The notes under the pieces are model-generated. The model saw nothing but the letters and a program-made list of their open reading frames with translations. It did no database searches and was not told the origin of the DNA. A DNA stretch of 48,467 nt, from positions 1-48,467 of the forward strand of contig JAFTIL010000018.1 in assembly GCA_017456905.1 (NCBI GenBank). The letters are read 5' to 3'. Positions 8,078-16,698 of the stretch are shown here, piece by piece (the first letter of the stretch is position 1; every line of letters starts with the position of its first letter). This DNA comes from Clostridia bacterium (lineage in GTDB: Bacteria; Bacillota; Clostridia; Oscillospirales; CAG-272). A program made the position numbers and the translations under genes.

Positions 8078-9586
8078 TTACTTACGGGCCATCTCCAGAA
8101 GGATCTTTCCGTTCTGCTCGCCCAGGGTATAGCCATCGGCCTCGGGATTGACCGTCGCTTTCACAGCAACGGCATAGGGGAAGTCGCGGTAAGTTAAGGA
8201 GAAGATCTGATCGGCATAAGCAATATCCGCATCGGGCACGCCCGTGCTATAGAAGAGATTACCACAGGCTTCTGTCAAGATACGCTCGGGAGTCAGGATG
8301 ATGAGGCCGTGACAGCCGTCGGCAAAGAGCAGATCCACCTCAAGAGACTGCCCCTTCTCGATGCAGGTCATGGTCTTGACGGGACGGGTGATCACCAGCT
8401 CACTGTTTTTGCCGTCCTTGCTCCACAGGCGGCCGTCCACCATGGGGAGATTATCGTAGCGGGCATCCCAAGCAGTGCAGGCCTCGGTGAGATACCGTTC
8501 CTCGTAGCACTCATCAAATTTGGTAATATCGCGGAAGAAGAGTCTGCCCTCGTGGAGGAAGAGATTGGCTCGGTAGTTCGCACAGCTATACCAAACGGAC
8601 TGGTGGCCCCCCTCGGTCCAGTCGGTGGTGGCGCAAAGAGCAGAGGCAGGCGTGACCTTATGGGCCTTTTGATAAGCCGCACCCGTGTCACCCAGCTTTT
8701 CCACCGAGACAAGGCCCTTGTCTCGATATGCTGCGATCTTCTGCGCCTGCATACGGTAGCCGTTTTGGATCATATCCCAACCGAAGCTGTTTTCCTGTCC
8801 CGTGGTCATCTGAGAGAGGGTCAGGCAGGGATTTTTGTAATAGGTGTCCAGATACCAATCCACAATCTCGGCCTTGGATCCGGGTCCCCATACGGGCTCC
8901 ATGGTAGGGCAGCCCCAGACCTTGTCGGTATACTTCTGCTCGTCGTATCCGTACATGGGGTCGAGACCCAGCATACGGAACAGAGGGGTGGTGATGCCCG
9001 CCTCGGGGTTCTGGGCAGGACAGAGCATATTCTTACGGGAAGGATAGAAGGCGCCGCTATAGTAGCCACCCCACAAAGTATAGGCATCTACGGCGAACTG
9101 TTCGCGGCACACGCAAAACGCCTTCATGTCATACTTGTCGCTCATGTAAGCCAACGAGTGGGTATCAATGAGCCAGGAGCCCGCCACCTGCGGATAATAA
9201 CCGAAGGTCTCCTTGAAAAGACGGAAAGCCTCGTCGATGATGGCTTCGCGCTGTGCGGGTGTATAGGCAGGAAGGAATCCGGGGTTGACGAACCAGTCCC
9301 AATCATAGCCGGGGCGGCCGCGCCACTCAATACCCACGGCCTCGGTCAAGGGGCGGCCCATTTCAAACCAAAGACCGATCTCCATATGCTCGTCGGCCTC
9401 AGCCTTCATCAGCTCCACCATATCGGGGCGAATGAGGGCATCGTACTGCAAAAGGACGGTATGATCAAAACCGTAACTCTTGTTGATGGCGATCTCTTCT
9501 TTGATAGGGGTGTAAAGATCCTGCCAGGGCTGACGGGGCTCACAGCCGCGGACGAAATTGACAAGGTTCATGACGCGCTTTTTCAT
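8078..9586 (-). CDS. Uncharacterised protein with deacetylase/GH-like barrel
   Basis: I do not recognise a characterised family. This 502-residue protein lacks a signal peptide or membrane segment. The N-terminal two thirds reads like a NodB/GH57-type (beta/alpha)7 barrel: a strand with DHTVLLQYD, then HMEIGLWFE, a Trp-rich stretch (YDWDWF) and GSWLIDTHS, spaced as in polysaccharide-deacetylase-like enzymes. The last 150 residues look all-beta. Cytoplasmic location argues for action on imported oligosaccharides or for a non-secreted regulatory role. It is first in a two-gene leftward operon with the PHP phosphatase. AAGGAAG seven bases before the ATG supports the start. Alternative: a glycosidase of unassigned family. 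Confidence 0.6.
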   Translation of the reverse strand: MKKRVMNLVNFVRGCEPRQPWQDLYTPIKEEIAINKSYGFDHTVLLQYDALIRPDMVELMKAEADEHMEIGLWFEMGRPLTEAVGIEWRGRPGYDWDWFVNPGFLPAYTPAQREAIIDEAFRLFKETFGYYPQVAGSWLIDTHSLAYMSDKYDMKAFCVCREQFAVDAYTLWGGYYSGAFYPSRKNMLCPAQNPEAGITTPLFRMLGLDPMYGYDEQKYTDKVWGCPTMEPVWGPGSKAEIVDWYLDTYYKNPCLTLSQMTTGQENSFGWDMIQNGYRMQAQKIAAYRDKGLVSVEKLGDTGAAYQKAHKVTPASALCATTDWTEGGHQSVWYSCANYRANLFLHEGRLFFRDITKFDECYEERYLTEACTAWDARYDNLPMVDGRLWSKDGKNSELVITRPVKTMTCIEKGQSLEVDLLFADGCHGLIILTPERILTEACGNLFYSTGVPDADIAYADQIFSLTYRDFPYAVAVKATVNPEADGYTLGEQNGKILLEMARK

Positions 9587-9618
9587 AGGAGGGCTTCCTT
9601 TCAGTTTTCATTGTGATT

Positions 9619-9647
9619 ATGATACCACAATTCCGAGGCAAATGCAA
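9619..9647 (-). promoter_or_regulatory. Promoter of the 502-residue gene
   Basis: Leftward TTGCAT (9642-9647) and TATCAT (9619-9624) with a 17-base spacer, about 32 bases before the start codon. It departs from consensus at two -35 positions and one -10 position. Confidence 0.6.
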
Positions 9648-9669
9648 GGGGAACGAAAAAATTTATGCC

Positions 9670-9700
9670 AAAAAGTGCTCCGCCCATCACGGGCGGAGCA
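9670..9700 (-). terminator. Terminator of the lipoprotein gene
   Basis: Ten-base stem TGCTCCGCCC with loop and perfect partner (9676-9700). On the minus strand it is followed by five T (9670-9674). It lies nine bases after the lipoprotein stop. Confidence 0.88.
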
Positions 9701-9708
9701 GAGAAAAA

Positions 9709-10515
9709 TTATGAAGCAGACTCCAGGTTTTGCATGGTGTTGGGTGCATGGCAGAAGGCGATATAAGCCACGTCAAGGGACGCGCCCTCGGGCATGGTTT
9801 CACGGAGCTTGTTGTTCCCATCCATGACAACGTTGCCGTTTTCATCCAGCTTATAACCGGGATCCAGGGGGTCGAAACGCAGGTAAGACACCGTCTTTCC
9901 GTTGTACTTTCCACCATCGATTAAGGGCTTGGTGTCGATCACCAGATAGTTCCAGTTACCGTCACCAACCAGTCTGCCTTCCAGCATGGTGGAATCGTCC
10001 TGAGGACCCGTACCCGAAGAGGAAAGATATACCTGCATATTTACGCCGTCACAGTTGGCGGTTCTGTACTTGATGATGATGTAGCGGGCGCCGAGGAAGT
10101 CGTAGGCCGGATAATAGTAGGGATCCTCGCCCGTGGGAACGATGGTCACGTAATCCCCGTTGTCAACAATACCATTATCAAGATGGTAAATGCCTTGGGT
10201 GGAGATCAGCTTATCAACACCCAGCACCGTCACGGGAGTCGTGGGATCTCCGGGAGCCTCGGTGGGGGCCTCGGTAGGTGCTTCGGTGGGGATCTCAACG
10301 ATCTTTTCGGTCTCCGTATAGGTCAGCCATTCGGGGGGCACGGTAGGCGCTTCGGTAGGTTCTTCCGTGGGACCCTCGGTAAGTTCGGTAGGTGTATCTG
10401 TAACGCCGGGACTGCTCGTGTCGGGGAGATCGTCTCCGCTCGGTGTTTCATCACAGGCAACGACCGCCAGAAGCACGACTAAGAGAAGCGACAGAAAAAT
10501 CAACAACTTTTTCAT
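9709..10515 (-). CDS. Thr/Pro/Glu-linker lipoprotein with jelly-roll-like domain
   Basis: A 268-residue lipoprotein: type II signal peptide with lipobox AVVAC near residue 20, a long TEEPTEAPT-type spacer to about residue 92, then a single beta-rich domain to the end. The domain shares a pattern with the second domain of the CBM9-like protein at 802-2436. Both have an I-I-K-Y-R-T strand, then a DG(E/N)W-(R/N)Y-(A/L)V turn, a hydrophobic strand with F-x-P or F-D-P, and a final SxDxA(W/Y)(V/I) strand. The same module therefore occurs on a lipid anchor and on a transmembrane anchor. A glycan-binding role is plausible but unproven. The ATG has AAGGAG six to seven bases upstream. Single-gene unit with its own promoter and terminator. 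Confidence 0.7.
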   Translation of the reverse strand: MKKLLIFLSLLLVVLLAVVACDETPSGDDLPDTSSPGVTDTPTELTEGPTEEPTEAPTVPPEWLTYTETEKIVEIPTEAPTEAPTEAPGDPTTPVTVLGVDKLISTQGIYHLDNGIVDNGDYVTIVPTGEDPYYYPAYDFLGARYIIIKYRTANCDGVNMQVYLSSSGTGPQDDSTMLEGRLVGDGNWNYLVIDTKPLIDGGKYNGKTVSYLRFDPLDPGYKLDENGNVVMDGNNKLRETMPEGASLDVAYIAFCHAPNTMQNLESAS

Positions 10516-10572
10516 GGGAATTCTCCTTGCTTACGAATTTGGGAAACGGCATTTCCGTTTTCGGACACCTCT

Positions 10573-10601
10573 ATTTTACCATACTTTTCATGTTTTGACA
10601 A
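10573..10601 (-). promoter_or_regulatory. Promoter of the lipoprotein gene
   Basis: Leftward TTGTCA (10596-10601) and TAAAAT (10573-10578) with a 17-base spacer. It is divergent from the mreB promoter about 95 bases away. Confidence 0.72.
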
Positions 10602-10693
10602 TGGGGTTGGCAATTTTTTTCACCGTTTTCTCGTTTTTGTACGCAAATTCATTCTCTCACCGTATCCGTTCCTTGATTTTTTCCAAAAAGTCA

Positions 10694-10723
10694 TTGACAG
10701 AAGCCATGGGTTTGTGTTATACT
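10694..10723 (+). promoter_or_regulatory. mreB promoter
   Basis: TTGACA (10694-10699) and TATACT (10718-10723) with an 18-base spacer. It is followed at 10759-10767 by the strong ribosome site AGGAGGTGA that fixes the GTG start of mreB. Confidence 0.8.
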
Positions 10724-10771
10724 ATATGCGGAATACTATATCTTATCAAAAACATGACAGGAGGTGAGACG

Positions 10772-11809
10772 GTGTTTGAAAATCTCAAAAGAGATCTGAA
10801 ACGGGATATCGCTATAGATTTCGGTACGGCCACCGTGCTGGTCTACGTAGAAGGCAAAGACATCGTTCTCAAGGAGCCTTCTGTGGTTGCGGTGGATATG
10901 TCTACCGATCGTGTGGTCAAGGTTGGACGCGACGCCATGGAGATCCAAGGGCGTACACCTGAACATATCGAGACCATCCGACCCATGAAAAACGGGTCCA
11001 TCAGCCAATATGAAGTGACCCTGCAAATGCTGAAATATTTCATTCGCCGTGCCAGCGGTAAGACCTGGATCCCGCCCCGCGTCATGATCACTGTCCCTTC
11101 GGGCATCAGCGAGGTGGAAATGCTGGCCGTGATGGAGGCCTCCCGAGAGGCAGGCGCACGCCGCACCTATCTTATTGAAGAAGCCAAGGCTGCTGCGCTG
11201 GGTGCCAATCTGGATATTTCCTCCGCTGAGGGCTCTATGATCGTCAACATCGGCGGCGGTGTCACCGACGTAGCGGTGCTATCCATGGGCGGCATCGTGG
11301 TATCCGATTCCATCAAGGTGGGCGGCGACCGCTTTGATGAAGCCATCGTCAGCTATATCCGCCGACGTTACGGTATTCTGATCGGCGAGCGAACAGCCGA
11401 GGATATCAAGATCCGTATCGGCGAGGTGTTCGAGCATCAAAAGCCCTTGTATATGCGCGTCAGCGGACGCTCACTCAGCGAGGGTACACCCAAAGAAGTG
11501 GTGGTGTCCTCCAAGGAGACCATTGAGGCCGTTTCCGAGCCTCTGACCGCTATTCTGGACTCCATCTGCATGATCATTGAGACCATGCCCCAGGAGCTGT
11601 TTGCCGAGATCTCCCAAAAGGGCATGATCCTCACGGGCGGCGGCAGTATGCTCCACGGACTCGACAAGCTCATCACCCACGTGACGGGCGTACCCGCACG
11701 TCTGGCTAAGCGCCCCATCACCAGCGCTGTCCTGGGCGCAGGCAAGCTTCTGCCCTACCTCGACAGAATGCCCGAGGGTCTGGTCAGCCTCCCCGCCAAA
11801 ATGAGATAA
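10772..11809 (+). CDS. mreB: Rod shape-determining protein MreB/Mbl
   Basis: A 345-residue bacterial actin that directs lateral wall synthesis under the membrane. Phosphate 1 motif IAIDFGTATV (near residue 12), the connect and phosphate 2 regions (NIGGGVTDVAVLS), and the adenosine motif LTGGGSML near residue 288 are all present. I chose the GTG at 10772 because AGGAGGTGA precedes it by five bases and the product then begins at the family N-terminus (FENLKRDLKRDIAIDFG). The much longer upstream frame runs through the promoter. There are no mreC or mreD genes beside it, so it may be an Mbl-type paralogue. It is a single-gene unit. Confidence 0.94.
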   Translation: MFENLKRDLKRDIAIDFGTATVLVYVEGKDIVLKEPSVVAVDMSTDRVVKVGRDAMEIQGRTPEHIETIRPMKNGSISQYEVTLQMLKYFIRRASGKTWIPPRVMITVPSGISEVEMLAVMEASREAGARRTYLIEEAKAAALGANLDISSAEGSMIVNIGGGVTDVAVLSMGGIVVSDSIKVGGDRFDEAIVSYIRRRYGILIGERTAEDIKIRIGEVFEHQKPLYMRVSGRSLSEGTPKEVVVSSKETIEAVSEPLTAILDSICMIIETMPQELFAEISQKGMILTGGGSMLHGLDKLITHVTGVPARLAKRPITSAVLGAGKLLPYLDRMPEGLVSLPAKMR

Positions 11810-11822
11810 CCAAAGAAATCCA

Positions 11823-11857
11823 AGGGATCCCGGGGCATATCCCGAGATCCCTGTTTT
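11823..11857 (+). terminator. mreB terminator
   Basis: Stem AGGGATCCCGGG pairing with CCCGAGATCCCT (one mismatch), followed by G and four T. It lies 13 bases after the mreB stop and just before the pepD ribosome site. Confidence 0.8.
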
Positions 11858-11882
11858 ATGTAAAATCGCAAAGGAGATCACC

Positions 11883-13406
11883 ATGCATCATCAAAACCGC
11901 GGTATTTTGTCCGCTTACGAGCCTCACGGCGTTTTCTCTTTTTTTGAAGACCTCTGCACCATCCCCCATGGGTCGGGCAACGAAGCCGCCGTTGCAACCT
12001 ATATTGAAAATTTCGCCGCCTCCCGCCGTCTCTATTGCCACCGAGACAGCGTTCATAACGTTTTCATTCGTCTCCCCGCCTCCGAGGGCTGCGAGAATAA
12101 GCCTGCTGTTCTTTTGCAGGGACACACCGACATGGTCTGTGAAAAAGACAGCGACAGCAAGCATGATTTTCTCACCGACGGTCTCGACCTGTTCGTGGAG
12201 GACGGCAAGATCGGTGCTCGCGGTACGACCTTGGGCGGTGATAACGGCATCGCCGTAGCCATGATGCTGGCGCTTCTGGACAATCCTCCCGAAAAACACC
12301 CTGTGATCGAGTGCCTCTTTACCGTCTCCGAGGAGACGGGCTTGGAGGGCGCTCACGCCTTTGACCCTGCCGCGGTCGGCGTGGTGTCCAAGACCATGAT
12401 CAATCTGGACAGCGAATCCGAGAGCACCGTTACCGTGGGTTGCGCGGGCGGTATGCGTACGGATATCACCCAGCCCGTCACCCCCAAGGATGCCGAAGGC
12501 GTGCTGGTGAGAATTACGCTGTCGGGCTTCTCCGGCGGCCACTCGGGCGTGGAAATTCACGAGGGTCATACCAACGCCATCAAGGCCATGGGACGCCTTT
12601 TGAATATTACCACTACCTGTGATTGGGATCTGGTGTCCATCAACGGCGGTGGCAAGGATAACGCCATTCCCCGTGATTGCGAAGCGGAGATTTTGGTCTT
12701 TGATTTTGACGGCAACGGCGTTGCGGATGCCGAAAAATTCTGCGGCGAGATTTTGGCTGAGGCGGAAAAGCTTCGTGCCGAGCCCAATACCATTTTGGCC
12801 GATAAGCAGTTTTCTTGCACCGCCGAGATCGTGAACGAAAAGGCTTCGACCCTGATCCTTGACCTTGACGGCACCTGGGGCACGGTGACGCTTTTAACCC
12901 TCGCCCGTGATGGTGTGTTGGCCATGAACGCCCACGTGAAAGGCATGGTGGCCTATTCCCGCAATTTGGGTATCATCAAAACGCTGTGTGATGAGGACGG
13001 TACGCCTACCGCCGTGAAGTTCAGCTTTTCCACTCGTTCCGCTTGCGAATCCCATTTGGATGATGCTGAGCGTGAGCTGACTCGCTTGGCTATGATCTGC
13101 ACCGGCCTTTCCGACAATGCCACCCACCGTGCCCGTTATCCCGGCTGGGATTATGCGCCCGTGTCTCCCATCCGCGACCTGTGGTGTCAGACCGCCCAGG
13201 AGCTTTTAGGAAAAACGCCCCAAGTGGAGGCCATTCACGCGGGATTGGAGTGCGGTATCCTTTGCTCCAAAATGCCCGGCATGGACATCATTTCGGTGGG
13301 CCCCGATATGTGGGACATCCACACTCCCCGCGAGCGGCTGAGCATTAACTCCACCGCACGGTTGTATACGACACTCCTTTGTGTCATTGAAAAGCTCTGC
13401 AGATAA
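11883..13406 (+). CDS. pepD: Aminoacyl-histidine dipeptidase (Xaa-His dipeptidase), M20 family
   Basis: A 507-residue cytosolic zinc dipeptidase that cleaves Xaa-His and other dipeptides. Metal-site motifs follow the M20C pattern: LQGHTDMV (His and Asp near residue 78), TTLGGDNG (bridging Asp near 117), SEETGLEGA (Glu pair near 148) and MINLDSE (Asp near 173). A dimerisation insert with SGGHSGVEIH lies in the middle, and a C-terminal His closes the site (AIHAGLECG). Length equals the PepD family. AAGGAGATCACC directly precedes the ATG. It lies alone between two terminators; its promoter is not clear and may be readthrough past the mreB terminator. Confidence 0.93.
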   Translation: MHHQNRGILSAYEPHGVFSFFEDLCTIPHGSGNEAAVATYIENFAASRRLYCHRDSVHNVFIRLPASEGCENKPAVLLQGHTDMVCEKDSDSKHDFLTDGLDLFVEDGKIGARGTTLGGDNGIAVAMMLALLDNPPEKHPVIECLFTVSEETGLEGAHAFDPAAVGVVSKTMINLDSESESTVTVGCAGGMRTDITQPVTPKDAEGVLVRITLSGFSGGHSGVEIHEGHTNAIKAMGRLLNITTTCDWDLVSINGGGKDNAIPRDCEAEILVFDFDGNGVADAEKFCGEILAEAEKLRAEPNTILADKQFSCTAEIVNEKASTLILDLDGTWGTVTLLTLARDGVLAMNAHVKGMVAYSRNLGIIKTLCDEDGTPTAVKFSFSTRSACESHLDDAERELTRLAMICTGLSDNATHRARYPGWDYAPVSPIRDLWCQTAQELLGKTPQVEAIHAGLECGILCSKMPGMDIISVGPDMWDIHTPRERLSINSTARLYTTLLCVIEKLCR

Positions 13407-13411
13407 AACAC

Positions 13412-13447
13412 GCGGCACTCCACCAAGCACGGAGTGCCGCTTTCTTT
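13412..13447 (+). terminator. pepD terminator
   Basis: Ten-base perfect stem GCGGCACTCC with a nine-base loop, then TTTCTTT. It lies five bases after the pepD stop. Confidence 0.9.
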
Positions 13448-13546
13448 GTGTAAGTCTTGCACAAAAGTCATGGAGCAACTCCACGAAAACATTTGATACC
13501 AAACACATTTTCACCACAGACAGTTAATACGATGTTCATGATTTTG

Positions 13547-13555
13547 TGCTATCAT
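13547..13555 (+). promoter_or_regulatory. Possible extended -10 promoter of the activase operon
   Basis: TGC followed by TATCAT fits an extended -10 element. There is no recognisable -35 at 16-18 bases upstream. The surrounding 100 bases hold no other promoter-like pair, so this is the best but weak candidate for the activase, dehydratase and zinc-ribbon genes. Confidence 0.35.
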
Positions 13556-13599
13556 GATACATTGAAGAAATTCGTAAACTACCGAAACGGAGTACATAT

Positions 13600-16500
13600 A
13601 TGCAGGAAAAAATTCAAAGCGCCCTCAAGGCATGGGAAACCATGGATCCGTCCATCCCCGCCGCCATCGGTATCGATATCGGCTCCACCACGGCAAAGCT
13701 GGTGGTCTTTTACGATGGAAAAATGGTCTATTCTTGCTACGAGCGTCACTTTTCTCAAGTGCGCCCCAAGACCTTGGAGCTGCTTTTGCGGGTAAAAGAC
13801 CTGGTGGGCGACCGCCCCGTTCGCGTGGCCATTTCGGGCTCCGCGGGTCTGGGTCTGGCCAAAGCCGCGCACATCCCCTTCGTGCAAGAGGTTTTCGCCA
13901 CGGGAGAGGTCGTTTCTCATCTGGAGCCCGACACCTCGGCCGTGATCGAGCTGGGCGGCGAGGACGCCAAGGTCATCTTCTTCAAGGGCGGCATGGACGA
14001 GCGTATGAACGGTACCTGTGCCGGCGGCACCGGTGCATTCATTGACCAAATGGCCACCCTTTTGGACGTAACCGTGGAGGAAATGGATGAGCTGAGTCTC
14101 AAAGCCAACCGCATCTACCCCATCGCCTCCCGCTGCGGCGTTTTCGCCAAGACCGATATCCAGCCCCTGCTCAACCAGGGCGCGGCCAAAGAAAATATCG
14201 CCGCCAGCATCTTCGCCGCCGTGGCATCTCAGACCATCGCAGGTCTAGCCCAGGGGCGCAAGATCGACGGTAAGGTCATGTTCCTCGGCGGCCCTCTCTA
14301 TTACTGTCAAGGTCTGCGCGTGGCTTTCAAGGATGCGCTCAAATTGGACGATGACCACGCTGTGTTCCCCGAATACGGCCGTCTGTCGGTGGCCTTGGGT
14401 GCGGCACTGTATGCCACCGCCTCCCAGGAAACCATCGCTATGGCAGATCTTATTGCTGGCGTGGAAGCCAGCACCCACGAAAAGCTGGAGGCAGCACACA
14501 CCAATCCCCTTTTCGAAACCGAAGCAGACTACCAAGCCTTCTGTGATCGCCATGCTAAGGCATCTGTCAAGGTAGTCTATCCCGCCGACTATCCCGGGAC
14601 GGCCGAGAACCCCGGCCATGTATATCTCGGTGTAGACTGCGGCTCCACCACCACGAAATTGGTGCTCATGGGAGAGCACGGCGAGCTGATCTATTCTTAC
14701 TACAACTCCAACCGTGGAAACCCTGTGGGCATCGTCAAGGAACAGCTTGAGGAGATCTACAAGCTCTGCGGAGACCGTCTTGTCATCAAGGGCTCTTGCG
14801 TCACGGGCTACGGCGAGGAATTGATCCGCCACGCCTTCCACATGGACAAAGGCCTGGTGGAGACCATGGCTCACTTCACCGCCGCCAAATATTTCAACCC
14901 CAAAGTTGATTTCATTCTGGACATCGGCGGCCAAGACATCAAATGCTTTAAGATCAAGGGAGACGCCATTGATTCCATCATGCTCAACGAGGCCTGCTCC
15001 TCGGGCTGCGGCTCCTTCATCGAGACCTTCGCCCGTTCCATGGGTTACGAGGTAGAGGCGTTTGCCAAACTGGGCCTCTTTGCCAAAATGCCCGTAGAAT
15101 TGGGTACACGCTGTACCGTGTTCATGAACTCCTCGGTAAAGCAGGCACAGAAAGACGGCGCTACCGTGGGAGATATCTCTGCAGGACTCTCCCGAAGCGT
15201 GGTCAAAAACGCGATTTATAAGGTTATCCGCGCCGCTTCGGCGGAAGAGTTGGGCAAGCATATCGTGGTACAGGGAGGCACCTTCTATAACGACGCAGTC
15301 CTTCGCTCCTTTGAACTGGAGATCGGCGGTGAGGTCATCCGTCCTCAGATCGCGGGTCTCATGGGCGCCTTCGGTGCGGCTCTGCACGCCCGTTCGCTGG
15401 CATTGGAATCCTCTACCCTGATGGGCGCCGAGGCCCTGTCTACTTTCACCCACACCTCCAAGGCCGCCACCTGCCACGGTTGCGGCAACAACTGCCATCT
15501 GACCATCAACACCTTCGCAGGTAAGGAAAAATATATCTCGGGCAATAAATGCGAGCGAGGTGCAGGTCAAAAGCTCCCCGAGGGCGCTGATATCATCCCC
15601 AATCTCCACCGCTTCAAGCGAGAAGGACTGGCCGCTTTGGCCGAAGCCAGTCTGCCCCACAGTGCTCGAGGTGTCATTGGCCTCCCCATGGCGCTGGGTA
15701 TGTATGAGCTCGCCCCCTTCTGGCACGCGCTGTTCACCCATCTCGGCTTCCGTGTGGTCTTTTCGGGCCCCTCTACCCGCTCCCTGTATCTGCGCGGGCA
15801 ATATTCCATTCCCTCGGATACCGCTTGCTATCCCGCCAAGATCATGCACGGTCACATAGAAGACCTCATTGAGCGCGGTGTGGATGCCATCTTCTATCCC
15901 TGCCTCACCTACAACGTGGACGAGGGTGTCAGCGACAACCACTACAACTGCCCCGTGGTGGCTTACTATTCCGAGCTGCTCAAGGGCAACATGGAGTCCC
16001 TCCGCAAGACTAAATTCCTCTATCCCTACCTCAACATCAACCAGCCCAAGGAGCTAACCAAGGAGCTACACGCATATCTGAACCGTCAGCTTATCGATAA
16101 ATACCCCGACCAATTCTCCAAAAGAGAAATTTCCGCCGCTGTCAAAGCCGCTTACGCGGCCTATGATCAATGGATGGCAGATATCCGCGCCGAGGGCGAG
16201 GCCGCCGTCAAATGGGCAAGAGCCAGAAGTCAGCGTATCATGATCCTCAGCGGCCGCCCCTACCACGTAGATCCCGAGATCGGCCATGGTATTGATGCTT
16301 TGGCTACCTCTCTCGGCTTTGCGGTGGTCACCGAGGACAGCATTGCGGGACTGACCACTCACGCCTCGGTCAACGTCCTCAACCAATGGACCTATCACGC
16401 ACGCCTCTATGCCGCCGCACGTTACGCCGTGGCCAACCCCGACGTGCAGATGGTTCAGCTCGTGTCCTTTGGATGTGGTCTGGACGCCATCACCACCGAT

Positions 16501-16698
16501 GAGGTCCGTGCCATTCTGGAATCGGGCGGCAAGCTCTACACCCAGATCAAGATCGACGAAATCACCAACCTCGGTGCCGTCACCATCCGTATGCGCTCCC
16601 TGATCGGCGCGCTGGAATATAGCGCCGACGGCGTTTCCGCAGAGGAGGACAAAAAGGTATCCCAAGCCGAAAGAAAGGAGGAGGCGCTTTATGTCTGA
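13600..16698 (+). CDS. Double acyl-CoA dehydratase activase (BadF/HgdC type) with DUF2229
   Basis: A 1032-residue protein with two tandem BadF/BadG/HgdC ATPase domains of the actin-like fold (about 20-280 and 340-600), each beginning with the phosphate loop IDIGSTTAK or VDCGSTTTK. HgdC proteins are iron-sulfur ATPases that push one electron into 2-hydroxyacyl-CoA dehydratases. Candidate cluster cysteines are in TCAGGTGAF (domain 1) and EACSSGCGSF (domain 2). A Cys-rich knot (CHGCGNNC near residue 625) leads to a DUF2229 region with IPSDTACYPAK near residue 738. In many Clostridia this protein continues into the dehydratase-like part as one chain of about 1400 residues. Here it stops and the rest is a separate gene overlapping by eight bases. 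Physiological substrate unknown. Confidence 0.88.
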   Translation: MQEKIQSALKAWETMDPSIPAAIGIDIGSTTAKLVVFYDGKMVYSCYERHFSQVRPKTLELLLRVKDLVGDRPVRVAISGSAGLGLAKAAHIPFVQEVFATGEVVSHLEPDTSAVIELGGEDAKVIFFKGGMDERMNGTCAGGTGAFIDQMATLLDVTVEEMDELSLKANRIYPIASRCGVFAKTDIQPLLNQGAAKENIAASIFAAVASQTIAGLAQGRKIDGKVMFLGGPLYYCQGLRVAFKDALKLDDDHAVFPEYGRLSVALGAALYATASQETIAMADLIAGVEASTHEKLEAAHTNPLFETEADYQAFCDRHAKASVKVVYPADYPGTAENPGHVYLGVDCGSTTTKLVLMGEHGELIYSYYNSNRGNPVGIVKEQLEEIYKLCGDRLVIKGSCVTGYGEELIRHAFHMDKGLVETMAHFTAAKYFNPKVDFILDIGGQDIKCFKIKGDAIDSIMLNEACSSGCGSFIETFARSMGYEVEAFAKLGLFAKMPVELGTRCTVFMNSSVKQAQKDGATVGDISAGLSRSVVKNAIYKVIRAASAEELGKHIVVQGGTFYNDAVLRSFELEIGGEVIRPQIAGLMGAFGAALHARSLALESSTLMGAEALSTFTHTSKAATCHGCGNNCHLTINTFAGKEKYISGNKCERGAGQKLPEGADIIPNLHRFKREGLAALAEASLPHSARGVIGLPMALGMYELAPFWHALFTHLGFRVVFSGPSTRSLYLRGQYSIPSDTACYPAKIMHGHIEDLIERGVDAIFYPCLTYNVDEGVSDNHYNCPVVAYYSELLKGNMESLRKTKFLYPYLNINQPKELTKELHAYLNRQLIDKYPDQFSKREISAAVKAAYAAYDQWMADIRAEGEAAVKWARARSQRIMILSGRPYHVDPEIGHGIDALATSLGFAVVTEDSIAGLTTHASVNVLNQWTYHARLYAAARYAVANPDVQMVQLVSFGCGLDAITTDEVRAILESGGKLYTQIKIDEITNLGAVTIRMRSLIGALEYSADGVSAEEDKKVSQAERKEEALYV

